This document shows positions 34,989-44,807 of a DNA stretch of 64,000 nt, one piece after another; within the stretch, counting starts at the first letter, position 1; every line of letters starts with the position of its first letter. Under the pieces are notes generated by a model that was not told where the DNA came from, made no database searches, and saw only the letters and a program-made list of their open reading frames with translations. The position numbers and the translations under genes were made by a program. Origin of the DNA: Pseudoalteromonas sp. NC201. Lineage in GTDB: Bacteria > Pseudomonadota > Gammaproteobacteria > Enterobacterales > Alteromonadaceae. The DNA lies in contig NZ_CP022522.1 in assembly GCF_002850255.1 (NCBI RefSeq), positions 37,501 through 101,500 of the forward strand. Reading direction: 5' to 3'.

Positions 34989-35687
34989 TCAGGTCAATTT
35001 AATTAACTCTGCTGAAATCTCTTTCACTTCAGCGGAGTTAACCTCTAGCTGTGTCAATGCTAAGTTTGCGATACGCACTCGGTATAAGTCGATAACCCGA
35101 TAACCACAGTGATGTGCCATTCTTCTGATCTGGCGATTAAGTCCTTGGCGTAACACTATTCTAAAGCGGTCATGTGCGATTTGTTCAACGGTACAGGGTA
35201 GGGTTATTTGGCCCTTCACTGGCACGCCGGCTGCCATTTTAAGGCAAAAACCTGGATCTAGAGGCTTGTCGACTTGCACCTCATATTCTTTCTCTTGATG
35301 ATGGTCTGGGTGGATTAACTGCTGACACAGTGCCCCATCGTTGGTGAGTAGTAGTAACCCCCGGCTGTCTTTGTCTAACCGACCTATTGGATAAACACGA
35401 CACGATTTAGGTAGTACATGATAGATACTAGCTGGGTCATCTGGATTCACTTTGCAGTCTATACCAACAGGTTTATGGTAAACAAAGAGCCTTCTCGCTT
35501 GCGGGGGCGCGACCAGTTCACCATCGACCATAATGGAATCGGTCAAATTGATGTGATCTATGTGATTGGCCAAGCGACCATTTACGGTCACTCTTGCGCT
35601 GTCAATTAAGCGAGACGCTTGTCGCCTAGAGCAAACACCGCAGTGGCTGAGATATTTAGCCAAACGCATCGGATAGGACATAGACAT
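34989..35687 (-). CDS. rluF: RsuA/RluF family rRNA pseudouridine synthase
   Basis: 232 residues. An N-terminal S4 RNA-binding domain (MRLAKYLSHCGVCSRRQASRLIDSARVTVNGRLA) precedes the catalytic domain with FVYHKPVGIDCKVNP and the catalytic Asp in YPIGRLDKDSRGLLLLTNDG (about 98-117), and a LRQGLNRQIRRMAHHCGYRVIDLYRVRI block. The DKDSRGL form and the S4 domain favour RluF over RsuA, but RluE/RluB cannot be excluded. It modifies a uridine in 23S rRNA. Translation may begin at any of three nearby Met codons. Confidence 0.88.
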   Translation of the reverse strand: MSMSYPMRLAKYLSHCGVCSRRQASRLIDSARVTVNGRLANHIDHINLTDSIMVDGELVAPPQARRLFVYHKPVGIDCKVNPDDPASIYHVLPKSCRVYPIGRLDKDSRGLLLLTNDGALCQQLIHPDHHQEKEYEVQVDKPLDPGFCLKMAAGVPVKGQITLPCTVEQIAHDRFRIVLRQGLNRQIRRMAHHCGYRVIDLYRVRIANLALTQLEVNSAEVKEISAELIKLT

Positions 35688-35762
35688 TCACATGATCAAA
35701 ATGAGATAACAGCGCGTATTGTAGGGCAACAGACTGTTTGGATCCATGTATGGGGAATATCA

Positions 35763-36068
35763 ATGGCCATTGCGTTTTCAAAGTTAAAACAACATCAGCC
35801 GCTGCAAAAGGTAATAGTGCATTCCATTGATTTAGCGCTTTATCAAGTCAGTGTGCTTATTAATAACGTGGAATATTATGTCACGGAAGAAAATGGTGAG
35901 TTTTTAAAAGCACATAACCCGCTGCAAATTCAAAAACGCCTGCTTGATATTAGCTACATGGAAATGGTGATTAGACATCAAAGTGCTTATGACGAGATGA
36001 TAGGGCACCCAGTGTCAGCCAATGACAATACATTAGAAGTGCCCTTTGGTCGTAATAACCTCTTCTAA
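35763..36068 (+). CDS. DUF6482 family small protein
   Basis: 101 residues from the ATG at 35763 with GGGGA upstream; the frame is open from 35619, but the first 48 codons overlap the rluF-like gene and look non-coding. Family pattern: VIVHSIDLALYQVSVLINNVEYYVTEENGE and LDISYMEMVIRHQSAYDEMIGHP...NTLEVPFG. Soluble, no signal peptide. The family has no known function. Ends 3 bases before the convergent SDR gene. Confidence 0.8.
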   Translation: MAIAFSKLKQHQPLQKVIVHSIDLALYQVSVLINNVEYYVTEENGEFLKAHNPLQIQKRLLDISYMEMVIRHQSAYDEMIGHPVSANDNTLEVPFGRNNLF

Positions 36069-36071
36069 GCG

Positions 36072-36941
36072 TTATTTGTGGTTCGTGAGTACTTCACTCA
36101 CCGCGGTTGCAAAATCGCGTTGGTGGGCGATCCCCATGTTAATCAATCTAGTGTCTTTTAGAGCACAATTTTTTGGTCTTGTTGCATCGTCACTCGGTTG
36201 GCTCAGCGGCATGAGATCTTGCGTCGGTAGCTGCAAAGCCTGCGCCATGACCTGCGCCATTTCATATTTAGTGAATGCTTGATTGCCACTGATATGAATA
36301 ATTCCACCAAGGCTAGGCTGTGCGATAACATCCTTGAGGGTTAGCGCAATATCATTGACATGGGTTGGGTAGCGAATGGCCCAATGATCGTGACTTGAAG
36401 CAGGGTTGGTCAACAGCTGCTTGGCAATAACGGTTACCGCAGATTCTTCCAGCGTTTTTACCTCGCCATATAATACAGGCACTCGCACTATGGTGTGTAG
36501 TGCGCTGTCTGCCAGTATGGCACGCTCCGCAGCTTGCTTAGTTTGACCGTAGAAGTTCACAGGATTAGTGATATCTGTTTCAACATAAGGTGCTGAGGTG
36601 CCGTCAAACACATAGTCAGTACTAATAAAGAAAAATCGAATATCTCTTTCGCGGCAGGCTTGGGCTAAGAACTCGGTTGCTGCAACATTAAGTGCAAGCG
36701 TTGCCGCTTGGTCTCGCTCACAATGCTCAGGCCTGCGCTCTGCGGCTGCGTGAATAAGTACTTCTGGGCTGTGACTATCTAAGAAGTCTAAAACCGAATT
36801 GTGGTCAGCCAAATCAAGTTTGTGAAGTGGCGCGGCGGCTCGGCTGAAGCCACATCCTAAAATTTCATGGGTACTACTTAGCTCTTGGCAAAGCGCGCGG
36901 CCAAGTAGACCAGTTGCGCCGGTGATCATAACTTTAGACAT
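36072..36941 (-). CDS. RmlD-like SDR (dTDP-4-dehydrorhamnose reductase family)
   Basis: 289 residues from the ATG at 36941 (an ATG four codons earlier touches the AAGG site and is less likely). Extended SDR fold with MITGATGLLGRALCQEL for NAD(P) binding, IHAAAERRPEHCERD, the catalytic FISTDYVFDG and YGQTKQAAERAI (Tyr and Lys). The whole layout matches RmlD-like proteins, including the MAT2B-type branch. It is not in a polysaccharide cluster here, so a rhamnose role is doubtful. Substrate unknown. Confidence 0.87.
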   Translation of the reverse strand: MSKVMITGATGLLGRALCQELSSTHEILGCGFSRAAAPLHKLDLADHNSVLDFLDSHSPEVLIHAAAERRPEHCERDQAATLALNVAATEFLAQACRERDIRFFFISTDYVFDGTSAPYVETDITNPVNFYGQTKQAAERAILADSALHTIVRVPVLYGEVKTLEESAVTVIAKQLLTNPASSHDHWAIRYPTHVNDIALTLKDVIAQPSLGGIIHISGNQAFTKYEMAQVMAQALQLPTQDLMPLSQPSDDATRPKNCALKDTRLINMGIAHQRDFATAVSEVLTNHK

Positions 36942-37056
36942 AGATAACAGCATCCTTTTTAAATGTGCTCGTACAGTAACAAAGGCAAATGAAAAACTAC
37001 AGGTTTGTGTCGATTTCCGCTAGGTTAAATGAGGAGCAATTAAACAGAGAGTAACG

Positions 37057-38391
37057 ATGAATAATAAAGTTCTGTTGGTCAGTATGTGGATGCTGTCTAC
37101 ATCAGCAAGCGCAACGCAAGTATTTATGAAAGGAAGTAACTGTCTGCTTACTGAAAAAACACAACAGATAGAATTAGTTGCGCAAAGTTCAGGCTCGATT
37201 TATGCGGTTGCTGGAAGAGAAGCAAGTAGTGAACAAGTCCGAAAAGTAGCGGGTAAACTGAGCGATGATGTAAAGATGAAGCTATTCGAAGCGCTGTCAA
37301 CTAAAGCACAAGCTTATTCGTACGGCGTCATTGTTGATAGAGTGGTACTCAAAGAGCGTATCAAAGACACCTCAAAAGAAGTAAGTGTCTCTGGTCGGAT
37401 TGTAGCTTACCCAGTCACTGCCTGTGAGACTTCGGAAGCCATCACGGCTAAAAACTATAACATGATAACCGCAACATCGTTTTCTGGTAAAACTCAGCGG
37501 ATTGCCTTTAACGTGGAGATAGACCCAAACCCTAACGTACATGTGCCTAAACAGACGCAAGTTGATGATATGGTAATTTCACAAAAGCAAATCTTTGGTA
37601 TTAGGTTAGGCTATACCTATACTGAAGCAGAGAAAAAAGTGGGGCGCTTTACCCTTGTCTGGCCACTTAATGAACGGCAAAAGCTAGCAATCATTGGTAG
37701 AAATCATGCGTTACTATTCGAAAACAATCTGTTTGTTGGTTATCAATATGCTTTCAATTTGTTGCCTGTAAGTCTTGCTAATCTTATTAATATTTACGAC
37801 ATTAACCTAGCCATTCATATTCAAGATGAAACCGTTGAAATCACGAAGGTTACATTGAGTGGGAAGGTGATGATGGCTATCAAAAACACTTTTCCTAGCG
37901 TGACGTTTTATCAAGAAGGAAAATACACCAAAGAGCCAAAAACTAAGCTTTCTGGCTTACAGATTGGTGAGTTTAATGTCACCAAACCAGCCGCACTTAG
38001 TTGCTATAAAGGTCAGATCGAGATAGACGAGTTTGTACAACATCACCAGCAAAGCCTAGTTCAATGGCAAAGCGTGGATGCGAAAACGGTGTTTTACACT
38101 GGTTGTAACCAGTTAATCGAATTAAATAAGCTTGGAAAGGTGACTTCGCTCAAGTTACTTGAGCCTTGGTCGCTAAGCAATGCAAATCTAATTGGGCTTG
38201 CTGATATGACAAGTGTGCTCTCACCCTGGGAGTTTTATGGAGTGCATTATTTAGACCCTGAAAATAAAGCTTCTTTGATAGGAGAGATTGAGGACTTTTA
38301 CGGCACAATTGAGGTCACAGCCGAGCTGTGGGCTGGCCACTTCAAATCTTATGATGGTCAGCTTGTTTCTGCTGAATTTGAGAAGATGTAG
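37057..38391 (+). CDS. Secreted protein of unknown function, 444 aa
   Basis: A signal peptide (MNNKVLLVSMWMLSTSASA) is followed by a soluble beta-rich protein with no motif I recognise. Readable features: a CLLTE Cys near the mature N-terminus, a helical stretch SSEQVRKVAGKLSDDVKMKLFEALSTKAQ, a GYTYTEAEKKVGRFTLVWPLNERQKLAIIGRNHALLFENNLFVGYQYAF segment that resembles a bacterial lipoprotein-like ligand module, and two more isolated Cys (LSCYKGQ, TGCNQL). Single gene between an SDR and a peptide transporter. Probably periplasmic or extracellular. Confidence 0.78.
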   Translation: MNNKVLLVSMWMLSTSASATQVFMKGSNCLLTEKTQQIELVAQSSGSIYAVAGREASSEQVRKVAGKLSDDVKMKLFEALSTKAQAYSYGVIVDRVVLKERIKDTSKEVSVSGRIVAYPVTACETSEAITAKNYNMITATSFSGKTQRIAFNVEIDPNPNVHVPKQTQVDDMVISQKQIFGIRLGYTYTEAEKKVGRFTLVWPLNERQKLAIIGRNHALLFENNLFVGYQYAFNLLPVSLANLINIYDINLAIHIQDETVEITKVTLSGKVMMAIKNTFPSVTFYQEGKYTKEPKTKLSGLQIGEFNVTKPAALSCYKGQIEIDEFVQHHQQSLVQWQSVDAKTVFYTGCNQLIELNKLGKVTSLKLLEPWSLSNANLIGLADMTSVLSPWEFYGVHYLDPENKASLIGEIEDFYGTIEVTAELWAGHFKSYDGQLVSAEFEKM

Positions 38392-38420
38392 AAGTCATCA
38401 CTCCTACATCTCCAATTCGT

Positions 38421-39932
38421 TTAAGCCGTTTGTTCTGTCAGTGGCTTTTCAGATTGTTTTTCCCAATGCTTGGTTTTAAGACCAAGCACACCGACAAATA
38501 CACCAATACCGATCGTAAATAATGCAATTTGCAGATAAAGGTTGGGCAAGTCTTCGATATTATTAGGATCAAAGCTACCAGCGAGTAGACCCGAGAAGAT
38601 ATTACCAATGGAGTAAGTCAGTACGAAAACCCCCATCATTTGCCCTGCAAAACGTTTGGGAGATAACTTACTTACTGCGCTTAATGCCACAGGACTTAAG
38701 CAAAGCTCACCCACGGTGTGCAAAAAGTAAGTGGTGATCAACCACATCGGTGCTACTTGTAGGCCTTGAGCTGCATATTGGGAAGCGAAAAACATCACAA
38801 TAAATCCGCTCGCCATGATGATCAGACCAATCGCACATTTCACGCTATAGGTTGGCGTGATCATGCGCTTAGCCAAGTTAATCCATAGCGCAGCAAAGAA
38901 AGGAGATAACACGATAATGAAGAAAGCGTTGGCTGATTGGAACCAAGCGGTTGGAATACTAAAACTGCCGACTAATCTGTCAGTGTAATCGCGGGCAAAT
39001 AGATTAAGCGATGAGCCCGCTTGTTCAAAACCAGACCAAAAACAAGTGGAAGCAACGCAAACCAAAAAGAGTGCCCACATCCGACGCTTTTCATCGGCAT
39101 CAAGATTACCGCCAAAGTAGATATAACCGTAATACAAAAAGAATGTGACAGTAAAAGCAATCGCGACATATTTGGCGAGTTCTACTGGGTTAATCACAAA
39201 AACACCTGCAAACGCCGCTGCCGTTATTGCTGCAATAGCCGTAATGACTAAAACAATCGCACTCCAAGCTTTAGCACTTTGACTCCCCGTCATTGGGTTA
39301 GTTGGCGCATAGCCAACGGTAGCGATGTGTTTGTCTGTTAGGCGATAATTGACTAAGCCGATTGCCATGCCTACCGCGGCTGCACCAAAGGCCCAGTGCC
39401 AACCAACATTTTCCATAAAGTAGCCACATACCGCGTAGCCGATCACTGACCCTAGGTTAATCCCCATATAGTAAATCGCGTAGCCGCTGTCACGGCGGTT
39501 ATCTTCATCGGTATAAAGCTGGCCAACCATAGCGCTAATATTGGGTTTTAATAAACCGGTGCCACTGGCAACAAAGATAAGACCAACAAAAAAGGAAAAT
39601 TGACTTGGGATGGCAAGAATGATGTGGCCGCACATGATGATGATACCACCGTACCAAACCGCGCGTTGACCACCTAATAAACGGTCTGCTATCCAACCTC
39701 CCGGTAGACCTAAGAAATAAACCGAACCAGTGTAGAGGCCATATATTGCGGCGGCGGAGGCAACGGTGAAGCCAAGGCCTTCTTGCTGTAAGGTGGCTGT
39801 CATGAAAAGTACTAACATGGCGCGCATGCCATAATAACTCATTCGTTCCCACATCTCGGTGAGAAACAGAGTTTGCAGGCCTTTTGGATGACCAAAAAAG
39901 CCTGTATCACTTGTTGTGTCCTGTGATGACAT
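38421..39932 (-). CDS. POT/PTR family proton-coupled oligopeptide transporter
   Basis: 503 residues, twelve to fourteen TM helices. The PTR2 signatures are present: TEMWERMSYYGMRAML (the ExxERFxYYG motif, about 26-41), a FVASGTGLLKPNISAMVGQLY block (FxxGTGxxKPNxS) and LCLSPVALSAVSKLSP. Imports di- and tripeptides with protons across the inner membrane. Monocistronic. Exact paralogue (DtpA/B-like) not assignable. Confidence 0.94.
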   Translation of the reverse strand: MSSQDTTSDTGFFGHPKGLQTLFLTEMWERMSYYGMRAMLVLFMTATLQQEGLGFTVASAAAIYGLYTGSVYFLGLPGGWIADRLLGGQRAVWYGGIIIMCGHIILAIPSQFSFFVGLIFVASGTGLLKPNISAMVGQLYTDEDNRRDSGYAIYYMGINLGSVIGYAVCGYFMENVGWHWAFGAAAVGMAIGLVNYRLTDKHIATVGYAPTNPMTGSQSAKAWSAIVLVITAIAAITAAAFAGVFVINPVELAKYVAIAFTVTFFLYYGYIYFGGNLDADEKRRMWALFLVCVASTCFWSGFEQAGSSLNLFARDYTDRLVGSFSIPTAWFQSANAFFIIVLSPFFAALWINLAKRMITPTYSVKCAIGLIIMASGFIVMFFASQYAAQGLQVAPMWLITTYFLHTVGELCLSPVALSAVSKLSPKRFAGQMMGVFVLTYSIGNIFSGLLAGSFDPNNIEDLPNLYLQIALFTIGIGVFVGVLGLKTKHWEKQSEKPLTEQTA

Positions 39933-40016
39933 ATTTCACTTCCATTATTATCGTTTTTTGGAAGTCAATATTAGTACGTTATTCAAGCACCGAATGCAAC
40001 CGCATGAAAGGAAACA

Positions 40017-40718
40017 TTACATCATCTTTTTTAACATTTGTATGTCATCGATTTCCACATTGGCTAATCCTTTGTACTGGTATGGTGTAAAGTGGTTGCG
40101 AAGCCAAACACTAGGGCAGCCAGCACGGTGCGCTCCTTGTACATCGGTATCCAAGCTATCGCCGACATGTAAAAGTTGATGTGGTTTAAGGTTAAAATGT
40201 TGACAGGCAAGCTGATAAAGCTCAGGGTGAGGCTTGGCGCGGCCATCAATTCCGGCGCGAAGCACTAAGTCAAAACTATCGCGAAGATTAAATTTATCTA
40301 TCTCGACATTACCATTAGTGATAGCAATAATGTGATATTGACTGCGTAACTGAGCAAGCAGGCTGATGACGGCGTCGCTGACCGTGATATTACTGCGGGC
40401 ATCGGCAAAGGCTTGGTAGGCACGTAGTGCGTGCTGTCTACTTGTTGCGGTATCAAAGCCCAGTGCCGTGAAGCCCCATTCAAGTGCCACTTGACGCCAC
40501 TTTGTCACATCTTCTGCAAGCGCACTGTTTTGTTTGAGCGTTTCGTTTCGACATTGAGACCAGAATGATCGCCCTTTCGCTTGCCACTCGGGAATAGTAT
40601 CCAGGTGCGCTGTCATGGCGTTAACGGCCGCAATGATAATAGGCCTGTTGTCGTATAGTGTATCGTCTAAATCAAAACTGATGGCGGCAATGTCTGAAAT
40701 GGGCTTATTGAATCTCAT
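40017..40718 (-). CDS. yigB: HAD hydrolase, FMN/pyrimidine phosphatase YigB
   Basis: 233 residues of HAD subfamily IA: nucleophile motif SFDLDDTLYDNRP (about 14-26), motif II AITNGN, motif III Lys in GRAKPHPELY and motif IV HVGDSLDTDVQGAHRAG. Its place as last gene after xerC, 2 bases away, is the E. coli arrangement of yigB, whose product dephosphorylates 5-amino-6-ribitylamino-uracil phosphate in riboflavin synthesis. Confidence 0.92.
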   Translation of the reverse strand: MRFNKPISDIAAISFDLDDTLYDNRPIIIAAVNAMTAHLDTIPEWQAKGRSFWSQCRNETLKQNSALAEDVTKWRQVALEWGFTALGFDTATSRQHALRAYQAFADARSNITVSDAVISLLAQLRSQYHIIAITNGNVEIDKFNLRDSFDLVLRAGIDGRAKPHPELYQLACQHFNLKPHQLLHVGDSLDTDVQGAHRAGCPSVWLRNHFTPYQYKGLANVEIDDIQMLKKMM

Positions 40719-40720
40719 TG

Positions 40721-41644
40721 TTACTCGTCTTTTTGCTTTTTCGCTCTTGGGTGAGCGCTATCATACACTTTTGCTAAATGTTGAAAATCTAAATGGGTGT
40801 AGACCTGAGTGGCTGATAAGCTGGCATGTCCAAGCATCTCTTGTACCGCGCGCAAGTCACCGCTGGATTCTAGCATGTGGCTGGCGAACGAGTGCCTCAG
40901 TTTATGGGGGTGAATAGGTGTACTAACCCCTTGTTTCAAACCCCATTCTTTCATTCTTGCGCGGACATGGCGAGGACTGATCCGGCGCTTTAATTTGCTC
41001 ACAAAAAGCGCGGGTTCTTCCAATGTTGCAAATTGCGGCCTTATTTTGAGCCAATCAGCTAGTGCGTTTAGCGCTTTACCACCGACAGGCACAACACGCT
41101 CCTTGCCGCCTTTACCAAGCACGCGTATTTCACCGTCTTTGACATCCAATAGGTTTGCGCCAATCAACTCGCTTAATCGCAAACCACTAGAGTACATTAA
41201 TTCCATCATGGCCTTATCACGAATGGCAAGCGCATCATCTGCCTGAATTTCCAGAAGTTGTCCCATTTGGTCAACATCAAGGTTCTTTGGGAGTGGCTTT
41301 TGAAACTTAGGCCCTCGGATCCCTTGCGCGGGATTGACGACTGCCTGTTGCGATTGTGACTTGAGCTTGAGAAATTTATATAAGCTCCGAATACAACTGA
41401 GCTTAAGGTTGATGGTTCTTGGGCTGTAATTTTGACCGCGAAGCTTCATGCTGTAGCGGCGAATTTGCTCGCCACTGACTTCTAGCCAAGAAGAGGCGTG
41501 GTCACAAAAATACTGCGCTGCTTGAATAAGCTGAGTGTTGTATTGGGTTAGTGTATGTTCTGAGTAGTGCTTTTCGTGGCGCAAGTGTGCCATAAAGGCG
41601 GTTACTGGTTGCGTCCAATCTTCCGATAGTGGTGTTAGGCTCAT
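40721..41644 (-). CDS. xerC: Tyrosine recombinase XerC
   Basis: 307 residues: N-terminal SAM-like core-binding domain (MAHLRHEKHYSEHTLTQYNTQL) and catalytic domain with Arg in SSGLRLSELIG (about 151), Lys in GKGGKERVVPVG, the HxxR box HPHKLRHSFASHML (about 245-258), His in MLGHASLSATQ and Tyr nucleophile in VYTHLDF (about 282). With XerD it resolves chromosome dimers at dif. The operon position after DUF484 (4-base overlap) supports XerC over XerD. Confidence 0.97.
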   Translation of the reverse strand: MSLTPLSEDWTQPVTAFMAHLRHEKHYSEHTLTQYNTQLIQAAQYFCDHASSWLEVSGEQIRRYSMKLRGQNYSPRTINLKLSCIRSLYKFLKLKSQSQQAVVNPAQGIRGPKFQKPLPKNLDVDQMGQLLEIQADDALAIRDKAMMELMYSSGLRLSELIGANLLDVKDGEIRVLGKGGKERVVPVGGKALNALADWLKIRPQFATLEEPALFVSKLKRRISPRHVRARMKEWGLKQGVSTPIHPHKLRHSFASHMLESSGDLRAVQEMLGHASLSATQVYTHLDFQHLAKVYDSAHPRAKKQKDE

Positions 41645-42267
41645 GCCAGCGCTTCGAGCTTAAGCGATAATGTTTGAATAAAAGCCGTGATCAACATATT
41701 GTCATGCTGTGGCGAAAAGTGTTCTGGTGAGCGGCTGGCAAAAGCCAGAATAAAGCGACCTTTGTCTGACGCATCAACGCGGTAAAGTGCTACCGATCCT
41801 ACTTCAATATCGGCAAACAAGAGTTCAGCTTGTGACTGACTGAGTCGTCCTAAGTAGCAGTTGTTACTGCTCAGTTTAGCTGACACGAGTTCCAAAAGCG
41901 TATCATCGATGTTGATGAGTTTACATGCTTGGATGTCCGGGTGGTCCTCAAAGCGCTGTGCTAACGTATGATTGATTGCACTCAACTCAGTACAACGCAT
42001 GATAGCCAATTGGCATTCACTCAATTGCTTGAAAACCAGCTCGTTGGCTTTTGCATAATGGACCATGTCTTTGATCTGCTGCTGTAGTGAGTTGACTTCA
42101 TCGCGGAGCATCCGCTGTTGGTGCAAAGCAAGGTTTGGAAGCCCTTGCTGCTGGTGGTGTAGCTGCAAATCCAATAGCACATAAGGGTGCCTGAGCAAAA
42201 AATCAGGATGCTTGCGCAGGTACTCAATGACTAATTGTTCAGTCGAATTTGCTTCTTTTATGGTCAT
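41641..42267 (-). CDS. DUF484 family protein
   Basis: 208 residues. The N-terminus [64 protein letters not shown] is the DUF484 hallmark, followed by a GAF-like C-terminal half ([16 protein letters not shown]). It overlaps dapF and xerC by 4 bases each, the usual location of this conserved but uncharacterised gene. Confidence 0.95.
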   Translation of the reverse strand: MTIKEANSTEQLVIEYLRKHPDFLLRHPYVLLDLQLHHQQQGLPNLALHQQRMLRDEVNSLQQQIKDMVHYAKANELVFKQLSECQLAIMRCTELSAINHTLAQRFEDHPDIQACKLINIDDTLLELVSAKLSSNNCYLGRLSQSQAELLFADIEVGSVALYRVDASDKGRFILAFASRSPEHFSPQHDNMLITAFIQTLSLKLEALA

Positions 42268-43094
42268 ATTGCGATTTGCCCATCAAAAACATGCTCCGCC
42301 GGTCCGGTCATTTTCACTACTTGACCTTGACCGCCCCAACGCACTTGAAGACTGCCACCTGGTAGGTCGACCCTAACGGTTTCTTCTAACTTGCCTTGCA
42401 TTATGCCTGCAACTACGGCAGCACATGCTCCTGTGCCACAGGCAAGCGTTTCGCCAGCGCCGCGCTCCCAAACACGTAGCTTAACGTATTCACGAGAAAC
42501 TACTTCCATAAAGCCAATATTGGCCTTTTGTGGGAAACGTTCATGGTGTTCAAGGAGTGGTCCAAGTGTAGCTACCTCAGCGGTTTCTACACTATCGACA
42601 ATAATCACGCCATGAGGATTGCCCATAGAAACCGCGCTACAAAACACCGTATGTTCGTCGGCTCTTAAAATATAGGTGTTTTCTTGTTTGTTTGCACGAA
42701 ACGGAATGGCTTGTGGGTTAAAATTTGGTTTGCCCATATTCACGGTAACTTGGCCGTCTTTTTCGGTATAAAGGGTGATATTGCCGCCCTTTGTAGAGAC
42801 ACAAACCTTGTGTTTGTTCGTTAAGCCCTTCATGCGGACAAAACGAGCAAAACAGCGAGCACCGTTACCACACTGCTCAACTTCGTTACCATCGGCATTG
42901 AAAATACGATAATGAAAATCTAAGTCCGGGGAATAAGGCGCTTCAACCATCAACAGCTGATCAAAGCCAATTCCAAAGTGGCGATCTGCTAACTTCTTAA
43001 TTTGGTCTCGAGACAAAAACACATTTTGGGTGACATTATCTATCACCACAAAGTCGTTGCCTAAACCATGCATTTTTGAAAAGTTTATAAACAT
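42264..43094 (-). CDS. dapF: Diaminopimelate epimerase
   Basis: 276 residues. The two catalytic cysteines sit in [20 protein letters not shown] (Cys near 73) and [14 protein letters not shown] (Cys near 217), with the N-terminal [15 protein letters not shown] start. Converts LL- to meso-diaminopimelate for lysine and peptidoglycan. 126 bases downstream of lysA and overlapping the DUF484 gene by 4. Confidence 0.98.
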   Translation of the reverse strand: MFINFSKMHGLGNDFVVIDNVTQNVFLSRDQIKKLADRHFGIGFDQLLMVEAPYSPDLDFHYRIFNADGNEVEQCGNGARCFARFVRMKGLTNKHKVCVSTKGGNITLYTEKDGQVTVNMGKPNFNPQAIPFRANKQENTYILRADEHTVFCSAVSMGNPHGVIIVDSVETAEVATLGPLLEHHERFPQKANIGFMEVVSREYVKLRVWERGAGETLACGTGACAAVVAGIMQGKLEETVRVDLPGGSLQVRWGGQGQVVKMTGPAEHVFDGQIAI

Positions 43095-43220
43095 AGAGTG
43101 GTTATCTTTTGGTATAAAACCATGGCCTCACTTTACTAATACTTTGCCATGGATACCTCGACTAGGGAAGCTGCTTGGCATTAAGCCTTGTTTTGCACCC
43201 CTAGGATGTATCCAAGTCGA

Positions 43221-44474
43221 TTATTGTGGCAGTAGTTGCTCAAATTGCCACAGAGATTCTAACGGCTCTCTTTGGCGGATTAGATGGTGTTGATTGTTAT
43301 CAACCATGACCTCTGCACAGCGGGGGCGTGAGTTATAATTTGAACTCATGGTAAAGCCATACGCGCCTGCACTGCGCTGTACTAATAAGTCACCAGCCTT
43401 AATTTTAAGTACTCGGTCTTTACCTAGAAAGTCACCCGTTTCACATACTGGACCAACCACGTCGTAATTTATCGCGTCAACGTCGTCTCGCGGTGTGACT
43501 GGTACGATATTTTGCCAAGCCTGATAAAGCGATGGTCGTAACATGTCGTTCATGCCAGCATCAACAATGGCAAAATGCTTATGCTCGGTTGGCTTAATAA
43601 ATTCGACTTTAGTCACCAGCACACCGGCATTGGCAGCAATCGCTCGACCAGGCTCAAAAATGAGTTCTAGATCATTGAACTGCGCCAATCGCGCTTTAAT
43701 CTCTGCAGCGTAAGCACTCGGATGCGGCGGTTTTTCACCGTCATAAGGCACGCCAAGACCGCCACCGATATCGAGGTGATGCAAGTAAATTCCCGCTTTT
43801 TCAAGTTGAGAGATTAGAGCCAGCACTTTATCTAACGCCGCTAAAAATGGATTAACCTCAACCAACTGAGAGCCGATATGAAAGTCGATCCCAACCACTT
43901 TTAAACCCGGTAGGGCATAAGCGAGCTGGTAAACATCAAATGCGGCTTTGATATCAATACCAAATTTGTTCTCTTTTAACCCGGTTGAAATATAGGGGTG
44001 AGTTTTTGCATCGATATCTGGGTTTACACGCAATGAAATTGGCGCAATTTTATCCAGTCTGGTTGCCACTTCACTGATCCGATGAAGCTCTGCAATCGAC
44101 TCAACATTAAAGCATTTAATCCCAGTCTCAAGCGCAAACGCAATTTCATCTTCCGTTTTCGCAACACCAGAAAAAACGACTTTTTGAGGATCTCCCCCTG
44201 CTTTTAGCACTCGCGCAAGTTCACCTTTCGACACGATATCAAAACCAGAACCAAGCTGAGCCAAGACGTTCAGCACGGCGATATTTGAATTCGCCTTTAC
44301 TGCGTAGCACACTAAGTGGGGATGACCGGCTGCGGCATCCGTAAAAGCGTGATAATGCCGCGCTAAAGTCTTCTTCGAGTAGATATAGCAAGGAGTGCCA
44401 TATTGCTCGGCGATTGTGGTTATGGCGACATCTTCAGCGAATAGTTCGCCATCTTGATAATTGAAATAATCCAT
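43221..44474 (-). CDS. lysA: Diaminopimelate decarboxylase
   Basis: 417 residues, PLP fold III. The Schiff-base Lys is in VCYAVKANSN (about 57), the phosphate-binding glycine motif in HHLDIGGGLGVPYDGE, the EPGRAIAANAG block follows, and the Cys/Glu pair of the partner active site is in GPVCETGDFLG (about 340). Last step of lysine synthesis. Its ATG begins 1 base after the lptM stop codon; dapF is next. Confidence 0.98.
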   Translation of the reverse strand: MDYFNYQDGELFAEDVAITTIAEQYGTPCYIYSKKTLARHYHAFTDAAAGHPHLVCYAVKANSNIAVLNVLAQLGSGFDIVSKGELARVLKAGGDPQKVVFSGVAKTEDEIAFALETGIKCFNVESIAELHRISEVATRLDKIAPISLRVNPDIDAKTHPYISTGLKENKFGIDIKAAFDVYQLAYALPGLKVVGIDFHIGSQLVEVNPFLAALDKVLALISQLEKAGIYLHHLDIGGGLGVPYDGEKPPHPSAYAAEIKARLAQFNDLELIFEPGRAIAANAGVLVTKVEFIKPTEHKHFAIVDAGMNDMLRPSLYQAWQNIVPVTPRDDVDAINYDVVGPVCETGDFLGKDRVLKIKAGDLLVQRSAGAYGFTMSSNYNSRPRCAEVMVDNNQHHLIRQREPLESLWQFEQLLPQ

Positions 44475-44475
44475 T

Positions 44476-44652
44476 TTAACGCTCCTGTTGCTCTGCTTCA
44501 GGCTGGTTTGCTTGTGCTGCTTTCGGTTGGTTTGATTTTTTAGCCTGTTGTTCAGGCAAATAAAGCGGACCGCTTTGACCGCAACCCGATAATCCGATTA
44601 AAGTAGTAAAAACAAGTGCCGTTACGCTAAATTTATAAGGTGTCGCTTTCAT
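44476..44652 (-). CDS. lptM: LPS translocon maturation chaperone LptM (YifL)
   Basis: A 58-residue lipoprotein, just below common ORF size cut-offs. The signal peptide ends in the lipobox GLSGC (Cys at 24), followed directly by GQSGPLYLPEQ, the signature of LptM/YifL, then a low-complexity Gln/Ala/Lys tail. In E. coli LptM binds LptD and helps it oxidise correctly. The position, immediately before lysA and divergent from cyaY, is the conserved one. Confidence 0.92.
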   Translation of the reverse strand: MKATPYKFSVTALVFTTLIGLSGCGQSGPLYLPEQQAKKSNQPKAAQANQPEAEQQER

Positions 44653-44807
44653 TAGATAATTCGTGTCAGTGCCTTTATAATCGCAGAGTAACAGAATTGA
44701 TAAAAAAAGCAGCTTTTCGCTATTGAAATTTCGTCTTCATCAAATTGCTCAAATAGCGAGTTAAGCTTAGGCACCATGCCGCAGTGCGTCAGTAAGAGGA
44801 AATCACG

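Noticed and set aside
35000..35034. Inverted repeat AACTCTGCTGAA / TTCAGCGGAGTT near the rluF-like 3' end as a terminator
   Set aside because: It is inside the coding sequence upstream of the stop codon and has no U-run.
35619..35762. Longer form of the DUF6482 protein
   Set aside because: These codons overlap the start of the rluF-like gene on the opposite strand and the conserved family sequence begins at 35763.
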